A stretch of DNA of 64,000 bases, taken from positions 6,382,867 to 6,446,866 of the forward strand of contig JAXIVH010000017.1 in the NCBI GenBank assembly GCA_036785325.1. The letters run 5' to 3'. The DNA is from Urophycis tenuis. Lineage: Eukaryota; Chordata; Actinopteri; Gadiformes; Phycidae. The translations under genes were made by a program, and so were the position numbers. The notes below the pieces were generated by a model, which made no database searches, was not told the origin of the DNA, and saw only the letters and a program-made list of their open reading frames with translations. This document shows, piece by piece, positions 1 to 12,708 of this stretch; the stretch's first letter is position 1; each line of letters opens with the position of its first letter.

Positions 1-19
1 GGTGACAGCCTGAGGCCTG

Positions 20-735
20 CGCCCTGCGCTACCCTGCACCCTGCACTACCCTGCACCCTGCACTACCCTGCACCCTGCGCCCTACTCTACCATGTGCCCT
101 ACTCTACCCTGCGTCCTGCACTACCCTGCACCCTGCGCCCTACTCTACCCTGCACCCTACTCTACCATGTGCCCTACTCTACCATGTGCCCTGCACTACC
201 CTGCACCCTGCGCCCTACTCTACCATGTGCCCTACTCTACCCTGCACCCTACTCTATCATGTACCCTACTCTACCCTGCACCCTACTCTACCCTGCACCA
301 TGCTCTACCATGTACCCTCCTCTACCCTGCACCCTACTCTACCCTGCACCCTACTCTACCATGTACCCTACTCTACCCTGCACCCTACTCTACCATGTAC
401 CCTCCTCTACCCTGCACCATGCTCTACCATGTACCCTACTCTACCATGTACCCTCCTCTACCCTGCACCCTACTCTACCATGTACCCTACTCTACCCTGC
501 ACCCTACTCTACCCTGCACCCTACTCTACCATGTACCCTACTCTACCATGTACCCTACTCTACCATGTGCCCTACTCTACCCTGCACCCTACTCTACCAT
601 GTACCCTACTCTACCATGTACCCTCCTCTACCCTGCACCATGCTCTACCATGTGCCCTACTCTACCCTGCACAGGGCCCCCTCTGACAGACACTCCCCAC
701 ATTGCACCCTACTCTACCATGTACCCTAACCCTTA
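20..735. repeat. 17-bp minisatellite
   Basis: Tandem array of a roughly 17-bp unit that alternates between forms such as ACCATGTACCCTACTCT and ACCCTGCACCCTACTCT. Because 17 is not a multiple of three and the unit lacks stops, all three plus frames stay open for about 160-215 codons; these are not genes. One irregular interruption near 675-705 breaks the array before it ends in ordinary AT-rich DNA. Confidence 0.9.
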
Positions 736-2075
736 AATTACCAATGAACATATTGAAATGCAACATGTGTGTACTGCTTTATAAAATGGTCAAAATACTA
801 TGCCCAGAATATAATACACAGATTTAACGCCGATATCAACATTTAGCTTGCTGGACTAATTATTCTGGAGGCTATACCGTGAAATGGTAAACGTACAGGC
901 CTCATTTGTCCACTAGATGTCGCTTTAGATTTAATAAGATATTCTACTTCACTTTCAGCAGGACCAGGCAACAACGCCTGTCTGAGCAGAAGACGCCCAC
1001 CCAGTCTCATCCATTTCGAACAATGCTGTATACCAGCACGCATAAACGTAGGACGTGCCGAGTACGTAACGTACGTAACTCTTCACGTAATGTGTGAGCC
1101 AATCACCGAAGAGTTAATACTCTGGCGCATGCGCACATTTGGCAAAGAAAGCAGGACATGGAAAATAGGAAAATATCTGGTATTTTGTTGTCAAACGCTT
1201 GTAATATTTCCTCATGTTTTGAAGACTGTAAAATATATGCATACGCACTAGCGAAGAACAAACGCAGTCATATGAGTGAGTGTTTTATAGTTTTGTAACT
1301 ATCTTCATTCCATGTTGCATGAAATGAGTCGTAGAGAGCGTAGCCAAGCTGCACATGCGCAGTACGCGGGTGCCCATCCAGGACAAACGGTGACACTGCG
1401 ACTGCGTTAGTGGACACCCGAACAATACTATATATTGTCTGAATAAATAACCAAATTACTGAATATTTGAATTGCTAAACGTTAGTCGTTTCAACATAAA
1501 AAGTAATCTGAGATCCCAACACTGTCTCTATGTCAAATACCATTTTAAGATCATTTCATTTCCTAGATTCATTGTTCAATACATAATAGAACACACATCG
1601 GCATTGTTATGCCTAGTATTGGTATTGTTTACTGTAAAGATTAATATTCAGTTACAAAAGATTTAACATGGTCGCATTTTTTTAACGATGATCCAACACT
1701 AGGCCTACTTGGTCCTATAAAATGATAAAACGTGACATCAAAAAGGTTCATAAGACATTCAAATGCATTGTATAGGAATACATTGTATATCTTGACGTTG
1801 AATTCACTGCTGTGAGTGTGCTCATTATTTCTCACCAAAGTACAAAAACCATACTCTAATAGTCAGGCCCATACAGAACAGATTGATTCTGATGGTAGAG
1901 TTGATACTAATGGACATGGTGGTCTTCATACAAAGCGATGGTCATGTGTTGTGGTCAAGAAGCAGCTATAGGATACAGTGATGACTAGCAGTGTAAGCTC
2001 TTGGGCAGAACGGTAGATTGAACATGGCTGTTGCTGAAGTCTGCGGTGGCTTTGTAAGAGGAGCCGTCATGGAGA
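736..2075. other. intergenic, probably downstream of myo1h
   Basis: AT-rich DNA with no ORF that resembles a known protein and no splice-compatible exon that I can recognise. The part next to 2075 is presumably the 3' UTR of the minus-strand myosin, whose stop codon is at 2078-2076. I could not fix a poly(A) signal. Confidence 0.5.
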
Positions 2076-5000
2076 TCATCTGGACTTGGTTCTGGTGGAC
2101 TCCTGGGACACAGAAGAACAAATGAACAGTTTTGAAATGCCTGTCATAAGTGTGTACAAGTTGAATGATGTGATTTCACCATTCGTACGCACCACCATCA
2201 AATGGCCGTTCTTCGACCTGTAAATCATAGATTCTTGACCACTCTTGAAGTCAATACACCCTTCTCTCCCAGGCTGGATATCAAAGCGCACACTACAAGC
2301 ACACACAGTGAGTAGAAACAATCACAGTACATTTGACATGTCATGTCATGTCATGTTAACAATGTGATAGAAATGTTAGCAAGTACCTGCCCTGGACCAC
2401 TTTGATAGAGCTTTCTTTGTTCATGATGACGGACAACTTGGTCAAGGCTTCAAAGAGGAAGTCACACTGCAGAATCAGATCCCCCTGAACACAAGTAGAG
2501 CTCTGTTATCTCTTTAGATTCACAGCTCAGCAGTATCTCCCACATGTTTTCTTTATTTCCTTCAGTATGGGTCAGAGGCCAAGCTCAAGTCCAAGTTTAT
2601 ATATACCCCAGGTCATAGGTCATAGTGTCACCTGAACATGGGGCTTTTGAGTATGGTGTCTCCTGTTCTTGGAGAAGCTTTGCTGTGAGTTTCATAACAT
2701 TGTGTTTAATTCTCGTTGCTACCTATGCTATTGCTAAGCTACACACCAACAGAACAATAGCCCTCAGGCTCATAACGTGTTATGCGTTTAGATATGGGTT
2801 TGGGTTTACCTTGTGCTTGATTTCATCGTAGGCCACATGGACAATCAGGAAGTTGTCACTCAGGTTGCTGACTGACACACCTGGGTAAAAGGTTTGAATA
2901 TGAGGGCGTGTACATGCAGATGCGTGTGTTGTGTCGGCCGTTGAATGTCCATGGTGCCTGTCTCACCTTTGAGGGAGTTGTAATCGATCCTCTGTTTTAT
3001 CTTGGCCTCCTCCAGCAGGTAGACGGCCGCCTGCGTCAGGACGAGCTGCCTGAGACGAGGCCTGAAGCCGTTCCTGTCGTACTTCACCAAGGGCACGCTG
3101 TACTGTAGGGGAACAGAGGGCTGCCACGGTAAAGAGTACGCCGGTCACCACTGCTAAATGACACGTCATCACCGTGACATCACACAGGTCAGCATAACAT
3201 TACACAGGTTAACATAACATTACTGTCTACCTTGATGCCCTCGTGGCGAATTGTCTGCAGCACTTTGATGTTGATGTCTCCCTCACCTAAAGGAAAATGC
3301 AAAGAGATACTAAATAATTGGACGGAGGAGATTGTGTACAAAATCTTACAAACACTGTGTCGGGAATGCAAGCAGAGCTTAAGCATTGATTTACCTCCTG
3401 AAACATATCTATCATATCATATCATATCATATCAGTATTCAGAATATTGTATTAGCGGATTTTGATAATCTAACATGAACAAAACGATATGGCGACTTAC
3501 TGATCCTAGTGTCCAGGAACGGTTGACACACACTGAAAGGATAGTTTTCCTTCTTCCCTTTGAACATGGAGCTGGTGAGGGCTTTAAATTGAAGCTGGAA
3601 ACCAGGAAATGTAAATGAAACACGCCCACCCACGCATCAATCTATCCAGGGATTTGTATCTCTGTAAATTGTTTTATTCTGGTCCTCTTTCTCAGAAAAG
3701 CTATAACTGTAGCTGCAACTCGCGCCACTAGATGCTGCTAATGGGGAGATTGACATGGTGCAGGTTTAAAGTCTGTTGTGAATAATACCTGGGTTTTTCT
3801 TTGGGTGGTGATACCACGAACGTACTTCCGTACCATGTGGCGAATGTAAAGCTTCTGCAACAGTTTTGCTGCCTGTATACAAAAAAAGGAATCAAGTAAA
3901 TGTCAGTCTGCACTGTTTCCAAATCATCAATGCCTTTCAGGTGGCGTCCTCCTCAAAACCCTGTAACTCTCTGTTTTTTTAAAACCACGCACCTCCTGCA
4001 TGATGGGAGGAGGCGTCGGCCAGCAGTTTTTGTCCAACACGGTTCTGGGTAGGTTGTCCTTCAGCCTCGTGAGGTAGTTCTGCCTGACAAACGCCAGGTA
4101 CTCGGTGTTGTCGTTGCAAACCGGCTGGTTTCTGGTCATGAAACCCTTGATGAACCTGCGGTGTGTCGCAGTGGAAGCCTTGCTATGTAGACTGGGCATG
4201 TCTTATTTTACCCACAACCCCTTGCTCTGTATCACCCGACCTACCGTTTGATGACCTTGACAGCCCAGGCACGTTTGTCCCTCTCTTTCCGCGCCATCAT
4301 TCCTCTCCAGCAGTTCTCAATTTTAGTGGCTTTTTAGAAAATTCACAAAGCACAATTTAGTATTGATGCATTTTGAACCAAAACGACTCCCAGATGATAC
4401 ATTTGGAGCTGGTAGGGGTTGGTCCACAAGATATTGGATTTAGAATCCAGAGCCATTTGGCTGAGAAAAAAAGTAAATATTACCTCGCCTAGTATTGATT
4501 TTAAGGAGAAGCCCCACTGACACTTATTTACTCTATATTCCATACGCACAATTGTGCCCCTGGTGTATCTTCTCATGAGGACATCTTTAGTAGCTTCATG
4601 CATTATGAAGGCCGTCGGTGGACCATCCCAGAACCACCACCATCTCTCCATGGATACTGAAAGATACTCGCCAGCATCCCGCTGCTTCCGGTAGTCTCCT
4701 TTGGCCCGGTAGCCTTTGTACTTGGCCTGGATCCGCGTCGCTGGAGCAGGGGATCATATTTGAACCCGTGTTTCGTCGTGCGTTATGTGTAACATGTGTG
4801 TGTAACGTGTGTGTGTAACGTGTGTGTGGAACATGTGTGTGGAACGTGTGTGTGGAACATGTGGAATGAATTTGAATAAACCAACAAAAACGAGAGCCCA
4901 CCCAGTTCATGCTTGCAGACCTCAAACGCGTCCTCCGTGGCGAACAGCGTCCTGGGGTGGCGGATGAAGATCTTGGTCCTGAACCAGGAAGGGGGTGAAG

Positions 5001-7284
5001 AACAAAGTAGTGTGAGGCCCCATCTTCTCCACCCTCCAGGGCGAACCAGAGAGCCGGAGGCGCCTACCTGCCCATCTTGTATTCCTTTGGTTTGTAGCCC
5101 AGGTGTTTGATCAGGCAGAGCACGCCTTCTGACGGCGTACCTTTCCATTTGGGCCAAGTGTCCGGACACAAGGGCTTGTACCTGAAGAGAGACACACACA
5201 CACACACACTTGGCATATTGCTGGCGTGGAACATGCATATTACTATAATATTCTGTTTGTTTCTACTGCTGGGTGCAAAAAATCTCAATCAACAGGCTTC
5301 ATGACGGGCAGGCATAACCCAACAATGGAAGTCACGGATGCTAAGTCCATATTTGTTAAAGTCTCAGGTTTTAAACCAGGACAAGGCAGCTTAGACAAGA
5401 TGCCCCGAGCGTAGTCACCTCTCGAGGAAGATCTCATATTTGCGGCGGTAAGCGAATCCAGCCCTCCTGACTCGGAGGTGCTCCATGAGGCCCAGATACT
5501 TGACCTGATGTCTCACCAACACGTCATCAAAGCGGCCTGGACAAGAGACGCTCACAGACAAAGAGACAGCATGCAATATTCATGAAGCCCCTCAAACAAT
5601 GCATTCTGGGCAGGCATAGGTCAAGCCAGCAGGCTTTTGTCTGACGGACGTCAGACCTTCATTAGCCACACAGCGTGGATGCCCTTTCCTGTCATGCTGA
5701 ACATGATCTTCTGCGGTTTGGTTTTTAAAACTTATAGTGATGGACAACAGCATCTGAAAACCATTTTTTACCCTAACCTTTCACAGAGAGATGAATACAC
5801 ATCTGCCAAACGTCTCAAAGTCAGTTAATATAAACAAAAATAAAATAAACTCTCATTTATTATTATTGTTATAGGGGTGTATTTAATAGCCTCCCTCTAT
5901 TCAATAGAAGGAAGGAAATAGCCTGACACAACATGAGCATGCAATGGATTTCGTGGTACATGACGTTAATGCTCAAACCGTGATAACCCTCAATACCTCA
6001 TAATGAGTACAGGACAGCTGTCCTGTTGTCCACCACTGGTAGGTGGATGTCCTGCAGGGTCTCACCTGGTTGTTTGCCGTCGTTGGGCTTGATACAGCGC
6101 ACGTACCACGGCTCCTTACACATCAGGACGTCGGCCAGGCCCGCCAGGCTGCTCTTGAACTGGGTCACCACCTGGTGCAGTGGAGGCAGCACGCCATGAC
6201 TGTGAGCAGGCCTCGGCATCCCACAACAACACAGGTTCTGCTGCTTACCGTCTCCGGCCTTTTCTTGCTGTCCGGCTCGGTGAAAGGGAAGCAGTGCTTG
6301 ATGATGGCGTTCTGGGACTGCCGCATGACCTGGAGGGTCACAGGGCAGCGGTCTGTCAGTCTGTCTTGTCATCCATCCACTGAGGAACGCCGCGTTGTAA
6401 TGGAGTATGTGGTCCTGGCTAGCGGCTACTCTGCTACAGCATGTCATTACACAGAGTACCAAGTTGCTCTGTGCGATGAAGGGAATTTGGTTGCGAATGG
6501 AGCTGGTGCTAACTACGGTAGGACTCGAGGTGTCAGACGTGTTTGATATGGATAAGCGTCCAACTAATATGGTACGTTGAACTTATATCTCATTATAAGC
6601 TGTAAAAATTGTTTTATAGGCAAAATTACCTCTTTAGCGTTCCTGTACAACAGGTCATTGTTTTTGTCCAGGAATCCTGAAAATAAAATGCATTAACACA
6701 TTGAACGTTTGTAACGTGAAGTAAGAAAAGTAATATTTCGGAACAGTGTCATAGTACTGGAATGGGTCTCTCACCAACCACACAGTACGTCACTTCCCCC
6801 GCGTAGTGCAAGAGGCGGAAGTCCCCGCGCTGCATCGTTTTCCTGGTCTTCTGATCGGCCAGCTTATGTCTGCAATAGATCATCATATCATGGTCATGTG
6901 AGGCCGTTAACCTTTCTGTCGTGTCCGGGTCAAATCTGACCGATTTCCCACTGTCATCAATCATAAATATTGTGTTTTACATTTGATTGTCTTATGCCTG
7001 TCTTGTCTTAGGCCTTCTGATATACCCTCCATACTAGGCATTTGAACATATACAATTGCTGATCACCACTTTCATTGAATTTTGAGTGGTTTAGTCGACT
7101 TTGTAACACCTGCTGTGCTCCCGGTAAAAAATGGCCGCCATAGGAAATGAAAGGGTGACCCTAGATTGTGTTCATCCATCGAGTTGGTAAAGGTGGAGAG
7201 TAAGCAGGCTAAGCATTGTGTTGGAGTATTGTTGAAACACACACACACACACACACACCTACACGCACACACAGACACACACCT

Positions 7285-7323
<39 letters not shown>

Positions 7324-10300
7324 CCCACGTGAACCCTTTTCAGACTGAACAATTAGGTGTCTCCTCTTTCCTGCACTTAGGTGCCTATCCCCCCACGTGA
7401 ACCACACTTTCCAATACAAAAAGTGTGACACCTGTTCCCCATTTCAAAGTAAACAATTAGGTGCAGCAGCCAGGTGCAGCTACGCCTGGAATACGCAGGT
7501 TTAGACGGGGAAACCTGTTACTGGAAGGCCAGAAAACAACCAGGGCATGGGTGTTGTGTTGGACATGACAGCCGGTCTCAAGGGGCATAACATCACACGC
7601 GATAACCTCTTCACATCACATGGGCTCGGTCAGGAGCTGCTGAAGTCCTCAAGTTCCCCCTGCACTGGTGTCGACCAGAGGGAGAGAGGCACTCATCCAA
7701 ATTTGCTTTCACTGACACACACAGTCTTGTGTCATCTTTGCCCAAGAAGAATAAGAATGTCATCCTGATGAGCACGCAACGATGCTGTTGTCAGCACAGC
7801 AGAGCACAGGAAGCCCCATGTCATCCTGGACTACATTAGAAACAAAGGAGGCCTTGACTGCCTTGGTAAGTATATTTTCATCTGTCATGCATTTCATTTA
7901 CTTGTATTCATGTAAAACATTTTGTGTAAGACAGATTCAATATTGTTTCCAATCTATTCATTATTGTTCACATTCATTGCAGCTTACTGGTACATACACC
8001 TGCAAGCAGATGACGGCTCACACAGACACACACACGCCCACACACACACACACACACACCTATTCTTTGTATATTCACTGCAGTTATTCATGTAAACCAG
8101 TAGTCTGAGACAGCTTAAAAGGGAGTTAGATGCAATTTGGTGATGATCAATGGTTTTTGTGTTAACGTAAGAGCAGTTAAAACAGGCCGGTCAAATTTGA
8201 CCGGAGCACCAAAGTAAGAAGCAAACCCGACACAAAGGTTAAGCCTCAAGCCCGTTGTGGCATGAGGAGCAGCAGGAACTCCTCCTCTCCGACCCATGTT
8301 CCTCCTTATTGTACCCGGAGAACGTCTGGAGAGGAACTCACGTGACAAAGTGAGGATGGCCTCCCATCTTTTCCTCCAGCTTCTCCAGGAAGGTGAGGTC
8401 CGTGGCCTCCCCGGGACGCAGACACTCCTCGTCCTGTTTCACAACCGGAATCAAACACCACCACTGAGACACTTGCCATGTCTTGGCATTTGGGGTTTGG
8501 TTTGGTGTAAGTTTTGACAATCAATTCACCAGTGTAGAGATGATGCCCCTGTGCTTCTCCTCAACCAAGTCACAGATGATCTTGTTGTTGAAATATGGCA
8601 CAGGTTCCCACTAAGGACGAGAAAAAGCAAAGAGACATCCTCTATGTGTTGTGTGCAATTTTACATAGACAGATAGAATTGTAACATAGACGTTACAATT
8701 CTTCAAATGCCTTGCAGGGCTAATGGTCGAGAGCAAAGGCTTGGTGTCCTGTTCACCTCGATTCCCTCCAACTGGTACTCCTCCTGCTCAGACTTCAGCG
8801 TCAGCTGGATGAATAACTGCTGCAGCTTCTCGTTGCAGTAGTTGATGCAAAACTGCTCAAAGCTAAACACACAGGAACAGATGCAGCAGAACCGTTACAG
8901 CAGAACCGCCCCTTCCCGTGGTTACGGGTTAGCTGTCTCCATGTCGACCCTGACCTGTTCACGTGGAAAACCTCGAACCCGTAAATGTCCAGGAGGCCGA
9001 TCACTGTCTTCCTCGATGAGTCCTGTGCCAGAATTAAACTTCAAGGTTCACGCTCTTGTTCACATTGACAGTCATTTAGAAGACTACACTTTTATCCAAA
9101 TCAACAAGGTAAGCATAATTTGGAGTAGCTCCAAGTAAAAAGATCATTCCTTATGCGCGACGACGATGAGCTAGGCGGTCTCAGCAGCTAGGTGCGGCGC
9201 GTCACGCACCTTGTTAGCTAACGACTCGTTGACCTTGTTCACCAGCCAGTTGAACGTCCGGCCGTAGATGGCTTTGGCGAGGGCGTCCCTGGCGTACACC
9301 GCGTGGTCCACCGCGAAAGGACTGTACATCTGGGAGCAACGTTCCCACAGCGGGTGAGGTTCCGAGCTAGCGGTCAATGGGATGTGTTTCAAAATGGTCG
9401 AGACGGATGTGGTTGAATTACCTCCTCCATTTTGGCTTCGATCTTCTTGTGAGTTAAACCGTGTTGCAGCACCTGTGCAGGAATCCCCAGCAACTGGAAC
9501 ACAAAAAATACACAAAATAGTTAAATATTGAGTCTTTACTGCCCCCTCTTTACTACCCTCAAATCTTAACAACAGTACCTTTAACGACTATATAATAATA
9601 AGTATATAATATGTAATAACTTTAACGTTATTCATTTTTGGTAGCTTTAATCTCACCTGTGACAGCCAGTGTAGCTCTGGGATGTTTGTGAGAATAGCGT
9701 ATCCCAGAGAGTCGGTATCAAACTTCACGTTCCCCAGATGAAGCACGCTTGCAATTATAGCAAACAGATGCTGCATTGGGAGTGAAGAGTAACGTCAAGT
9801 ACATTATTGTACATTCATGTCGGGGATCATTTTTGCTTTTAAGATAATGCATTCATTTGAGTTTTACCATTTTTTTGCCAACTGCATTATATGAAGCGAA
9901 TGATTTTAAATGGATACATCACCTCCACGTCCTTCTCACTGAAGTCACAGACAGAGAGGGCGTTCCTGACTGTCCTCCAGTCGCTCTTGTCGTTGATAGA
10001 GGTGACTTTGGCACAACCCCCCTGCGGTCAAAACAGGAGAGCAGTAGAGCAGTCCAGTAACGCATGCAGGCATTGTGTGGATACAATAGACCTATTCACT
10101 CAGTGGCCATCTTGGTTCTAAACCGTATCTGCGTGGCGAAACTCAATGCTGCCATTTTTAGGGATCTAGGGATTAGAAAGTAGGTAAGTAATGCTTTATT
10201 TATGAAGCACCTTTCCAAGCCAAAAATTGCTAAGTGCTATGCAGAAAAAGTGGGTTAGGGTTAGCAGCAACATCACAAAATAAAGCGTGAACATACATAC

Positions 10301-12708
10301 AACATACAACAGACAAAAGTAAAAAATAACAGAACCTGGCACTTATACTGTACAGTTGTAAAAACACAAGATGTAACAGGACACCCACTGCTAATAAAAA
10401 GCCTGTCCGAACAAGTGTTTCTTTGTTTTTCAAACCAACGGAAAGGGAAGACTACGCTGCAGGGTTCAAGTGAACCCAGTCAGTTGTAGTTCCCTTTACC
10501 TGCACCAGGTATCTGTAGTTCAGGCTGTTCCTCTCCAGGCCCAGCCAGCGCAGGAGCTCGTCCTCTCCTCCGGCCACCAGCTGGTAGAATATGTGGAAGT
10601 TCCTCTCGCCGTGGTTCTGATGCACCACCCGCGACTTCTCCAGCAGGTAGCTAAGGATGTGGCCCCCAACAGCTCCACCCTGCCAGCAATAAGGAGATCT
10701 TTTAAAAACCCAACTCTGGTTAAAAGTTGTACATTGTGATCGTGTCATGTATTTGAGCCTACCTGATGGTCAAACTGGATGTCCATGTACTTTCCAAAAC
10801 GGCTCGAGTTGTCATTCTTCAGGGTTTTGGCGTTCCCAAAAGCCTGAGCAAGTTCACAAATGAAGGAAAGAAAAGAAGACAACCAATGGTCTACACAGTA
10901 AGACGACACACTTTTAATCCCCTGTGGGGAAAGTAATACCATGCATCTAGCCCATCCTGTATCTAGCAGCCACACTACAGAAGAAGAAACTCTGACCTCC
11001 AGCACGGGGTTGGACAGCAGCAGGCGGTCGCGGACGTTGTCCAGGAGCCTGGTGTTGGGACAGCTGACGGCGTAGAACTGGAGGACCTTCTTGGAGGTCT
11101 CCGTCTTGCCTGCGCCACTCTCCCCCGAGATGAGGATGAAGTGGTTGTTGAACTCACTCAGCATGGTGCGGAACACGTTGTCCGCCAGGGCGTAGCTGGA
11201 ACACACACAGAGAGCGGGACGGGGGTCAAGAACCTATCCAGGGGGTCAGGAACCTATCTCCAGGTGGTCAGGAACCTATCTCCAGGGGGTCAGGAACCTA
11301 TCTCCAGGTGTTCAGGAACCTATCTCCAGGGGGTCAGGAATCTATTTACCTATGCAGCCTCGCTGCCATACTTGCCTCTGAACCCCAAGGCTGGAAGTGA
11401 GTATTACCAAATTTTCAGTTTTTCACAAACAATTCTATAAATGTCTTTCTTGGTTACAATGGAACTTTTTTTGTTGGACAGAGTCACAAAGCGAGGTTGA
11501 TTTCCAGGTCAAATTCTGTTTTGCACAATCATCATAATAGTTACAGTAGAAAAAAGTAGCTGTAGAAAAAAGGGAATACGGCAGGGAATAACATGATGAT
11601 GTTATTATCATAATCACATGTTAACATATGAACATGTCATAATCATATGTTAATGTGTCTCCAACATCTCACATGTGAGGTGGAAGCTCAAAGAAGTTGA
11701 CTCCCATGTAGGTGTCCATGTGCTTCTTGCTGTAGACGTCCAGCTCCTTGTAAGGGTTCACGGAGACCAGCAGCGTTCCGATGTACGTCTGGACGGACGA
11801 GACACAGGGCAGCGCCAGAGTCAGCACGGATTCATAGCACACTGAATAAGAACTGCAAATAGAGTTTAGAAAATATTTCTGAGAACGAATGAGAGACAGG
11901 GAGAGTTTGTCCCTGTGTCTCTTTAGAGGGCTTGTCAAGTCGCACTTCTGTAAGTGAAGTTTATTTGACACTAGATCCAGACAGACAGACAGACAGACAT
12001 ACTTTAATGATCCCTGAGGGAAATTGCATTCGTTACAATACTCCAGGGAAAAAAAGAAAGAAGAGACAGACACTCTACGTATAGTAGAGTGTTAGAATAT
12101 ATAAATATATAATATAAACCTATGTAATACAATATACAAAAAATATGTATAAAGAAATATAAAAATATACATAAATGTACATAAATCCAGGCATACAATA
12201 AGAGGTAATAGCATACACAAAGATGTAGCATGTCAGATTTTATCGTTTTATCCATAGGGAGTATAACTCATTCAGGGGTATTCAAATATATATATATTTT
12301 TTTTTTATATCAATGTTTGTGTTCGAGTACCTGTATAACTATAACTCTATTTGTTCTGCACCTTTCTACACAACTCACAAAGTGCTTCACATCAAGACAG
12401 CAAATGCACGATATAAATGGCGTAAACGAATATCAGGATAAAGTGAGAATGGAACGGACGGCGTGCACAGAGAGAGTGACAGGGACAGGCAGCGGGGCTG
12501 CAGCTTGGGCTCCCCCCTCTGTGAAGACCTGCCTGCCCAGACTCACGTAAATGAGGTTCTCGTGGAAGCGCTTCCTCAGGTTGTCCAGCAAGGCGGTCTC
12601 GCTGGTGTGGGCGTCCAGCAGAACCAGGTCCTGGACGCCCACCCGGTCCCGGGCCGTCAGCGCACCTTCCATGTTCCGAAGGATCCGGTTACACCGTTCC
12701 TCCAGACT
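2076..12708 (-). CDS. myo1h: unconventional class I myosin, Myo1h-like (31 coding exons, 1024 aa)
   Basis: Actin-based, membrane-binding single-headed motor. Exons, 5' to 3' on minus: 12708-12547 (ATG 12672-12670), 11788-11673, 11195-10997, 10843-10763, 10679-10500, 10021-9923, 9770-9657, 9493-9422, 9329-9210, 9022-8955, 8862-8757, 8610-8530, 8433-8342, 6869-6775, 6676-6630, 6329-6249, 6171-6066, 5536-5419, 5181-5068, 4978-4902, 4740-4672, 4329-4245, 4155-3993, 3872-3789, 3594-3501, 3286-3231, 3102-2967, 2880-2810, 2484-2387, 2292-2193, 2102-2076. Phases agree throughout; the sum is 3075 nt. Seen: P-loop GESGAGKT (about residues 105-112), switch I NDNSSRFGK (157-165), switch II DIYGFE (381-386), motor to about 697, then IQ repeats (TRIQAKYKGYRAK; TKIENCWRGMMARK) and a basic TH1 tail ending ESTRTKSR. 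The start resembles MYO1C/MYO1H. I prefer Myo1h over Myo1c because of the svop-ssh1-coro1c neighbourhood. The 36 nt before the ATG are open in frame, so an extended N-terminus is possible. Confidence 0.85.
4330..4671 (-). other. myo1h: GC-AG intron in myo1h (between the IQ-motif exons)
   Basis: The exon ending at 4672 (minus) is followed by GCGAGT instead of GT. Only this junction joins the first IQ helix to the next exon in frame, giving QRDAATKIE across the junction, as in related class I myosins. The nearby GT at GTATCT gives an immediate stop with the acceptor at 4330. The acceptor AAAAAG has a weak pyrimidine tract. Confidence 0.6.
6907..8242 (+). mobile_element. decayed piggyBac-like DNA transposon in a myo1h intron
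   Basis: Both ends carry TTAA (6907-6910 and 8239-8242), the piggyBac target, followed by similar inverted ends: CCTTTCTGTCGTG at the left and, on the other strand, CCTTTGTGTCGGG at the right, each near a GGTCAAA(T)TTGACC-like stretch. The interior keeps transposase-like fragments on plus: around 7535-7640 a reading with VVLDM, LKGHNITRDNLFTS and QELL, and around 7740-7865 a reading with KNVILMS and KPHVILDYIRNKGGLD, both recognisable piggyBac-family blocks. The reading is broken by stops and shifts, the rest is missing, and CA repeats have grown inside. It cannot be active. Confidence 0.7.
7223..7320. repeat. CA microsatellite
   Basis: Imperfect (CA)n with CTACACG interruptions, inside the piggyBac remnant; a second short CA run lies at about 8020-8060. 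Confidence 0.85.
10180..10400 (-). repeat. probable LINE 3' tail fragment
   Basis: Intronic sequence of the type found at the 3' ends of fish non-LTR elements (on plus, a CTTTATTTATGAAGCACC start, then AT-rich DNA). No coding part remains. A related short piece (CAAAGTGCTTCACAT) lies near 12378. Assignment is from general pattern only. Confidence 0.35.
11220..11345. repeat. minisatellite, about 23-24 bp unit, about 5 copies
   Basis: Units around GGTCAGGAACCTATCTCCAG repeat about five times in the myo1h intron just upstream of the P-loop exon. Confidence 0.85.
11977..12245 (-). mobile_element. Rex1-like LINE 3' end, 5'-truncated
   Basis: On plus it begins with (GACA)n and TACTTTAATGATCCCTGAGG, then runs through an AT-rich 3' UTR. 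It matches the 3' UTR of the long element at 27117-29447 over most of its length and carries no coding sequence. Minus orientation, inside the first myo1h intron. Confidence 0.75.

Noticed and set aside
92..736. Three overlapping 166-214 codon frames
   Set aside because: Artefact of a stop-free 17-bp repeat; all three frames are open and look alike.
2076..12708. myo1c as the identity of the myosin
   Set aside because: Sequence features are shared by both paralogues, but the svop-ssh1-coro1c neighbourhood fits MYO1H; kept as a lesser alternative.
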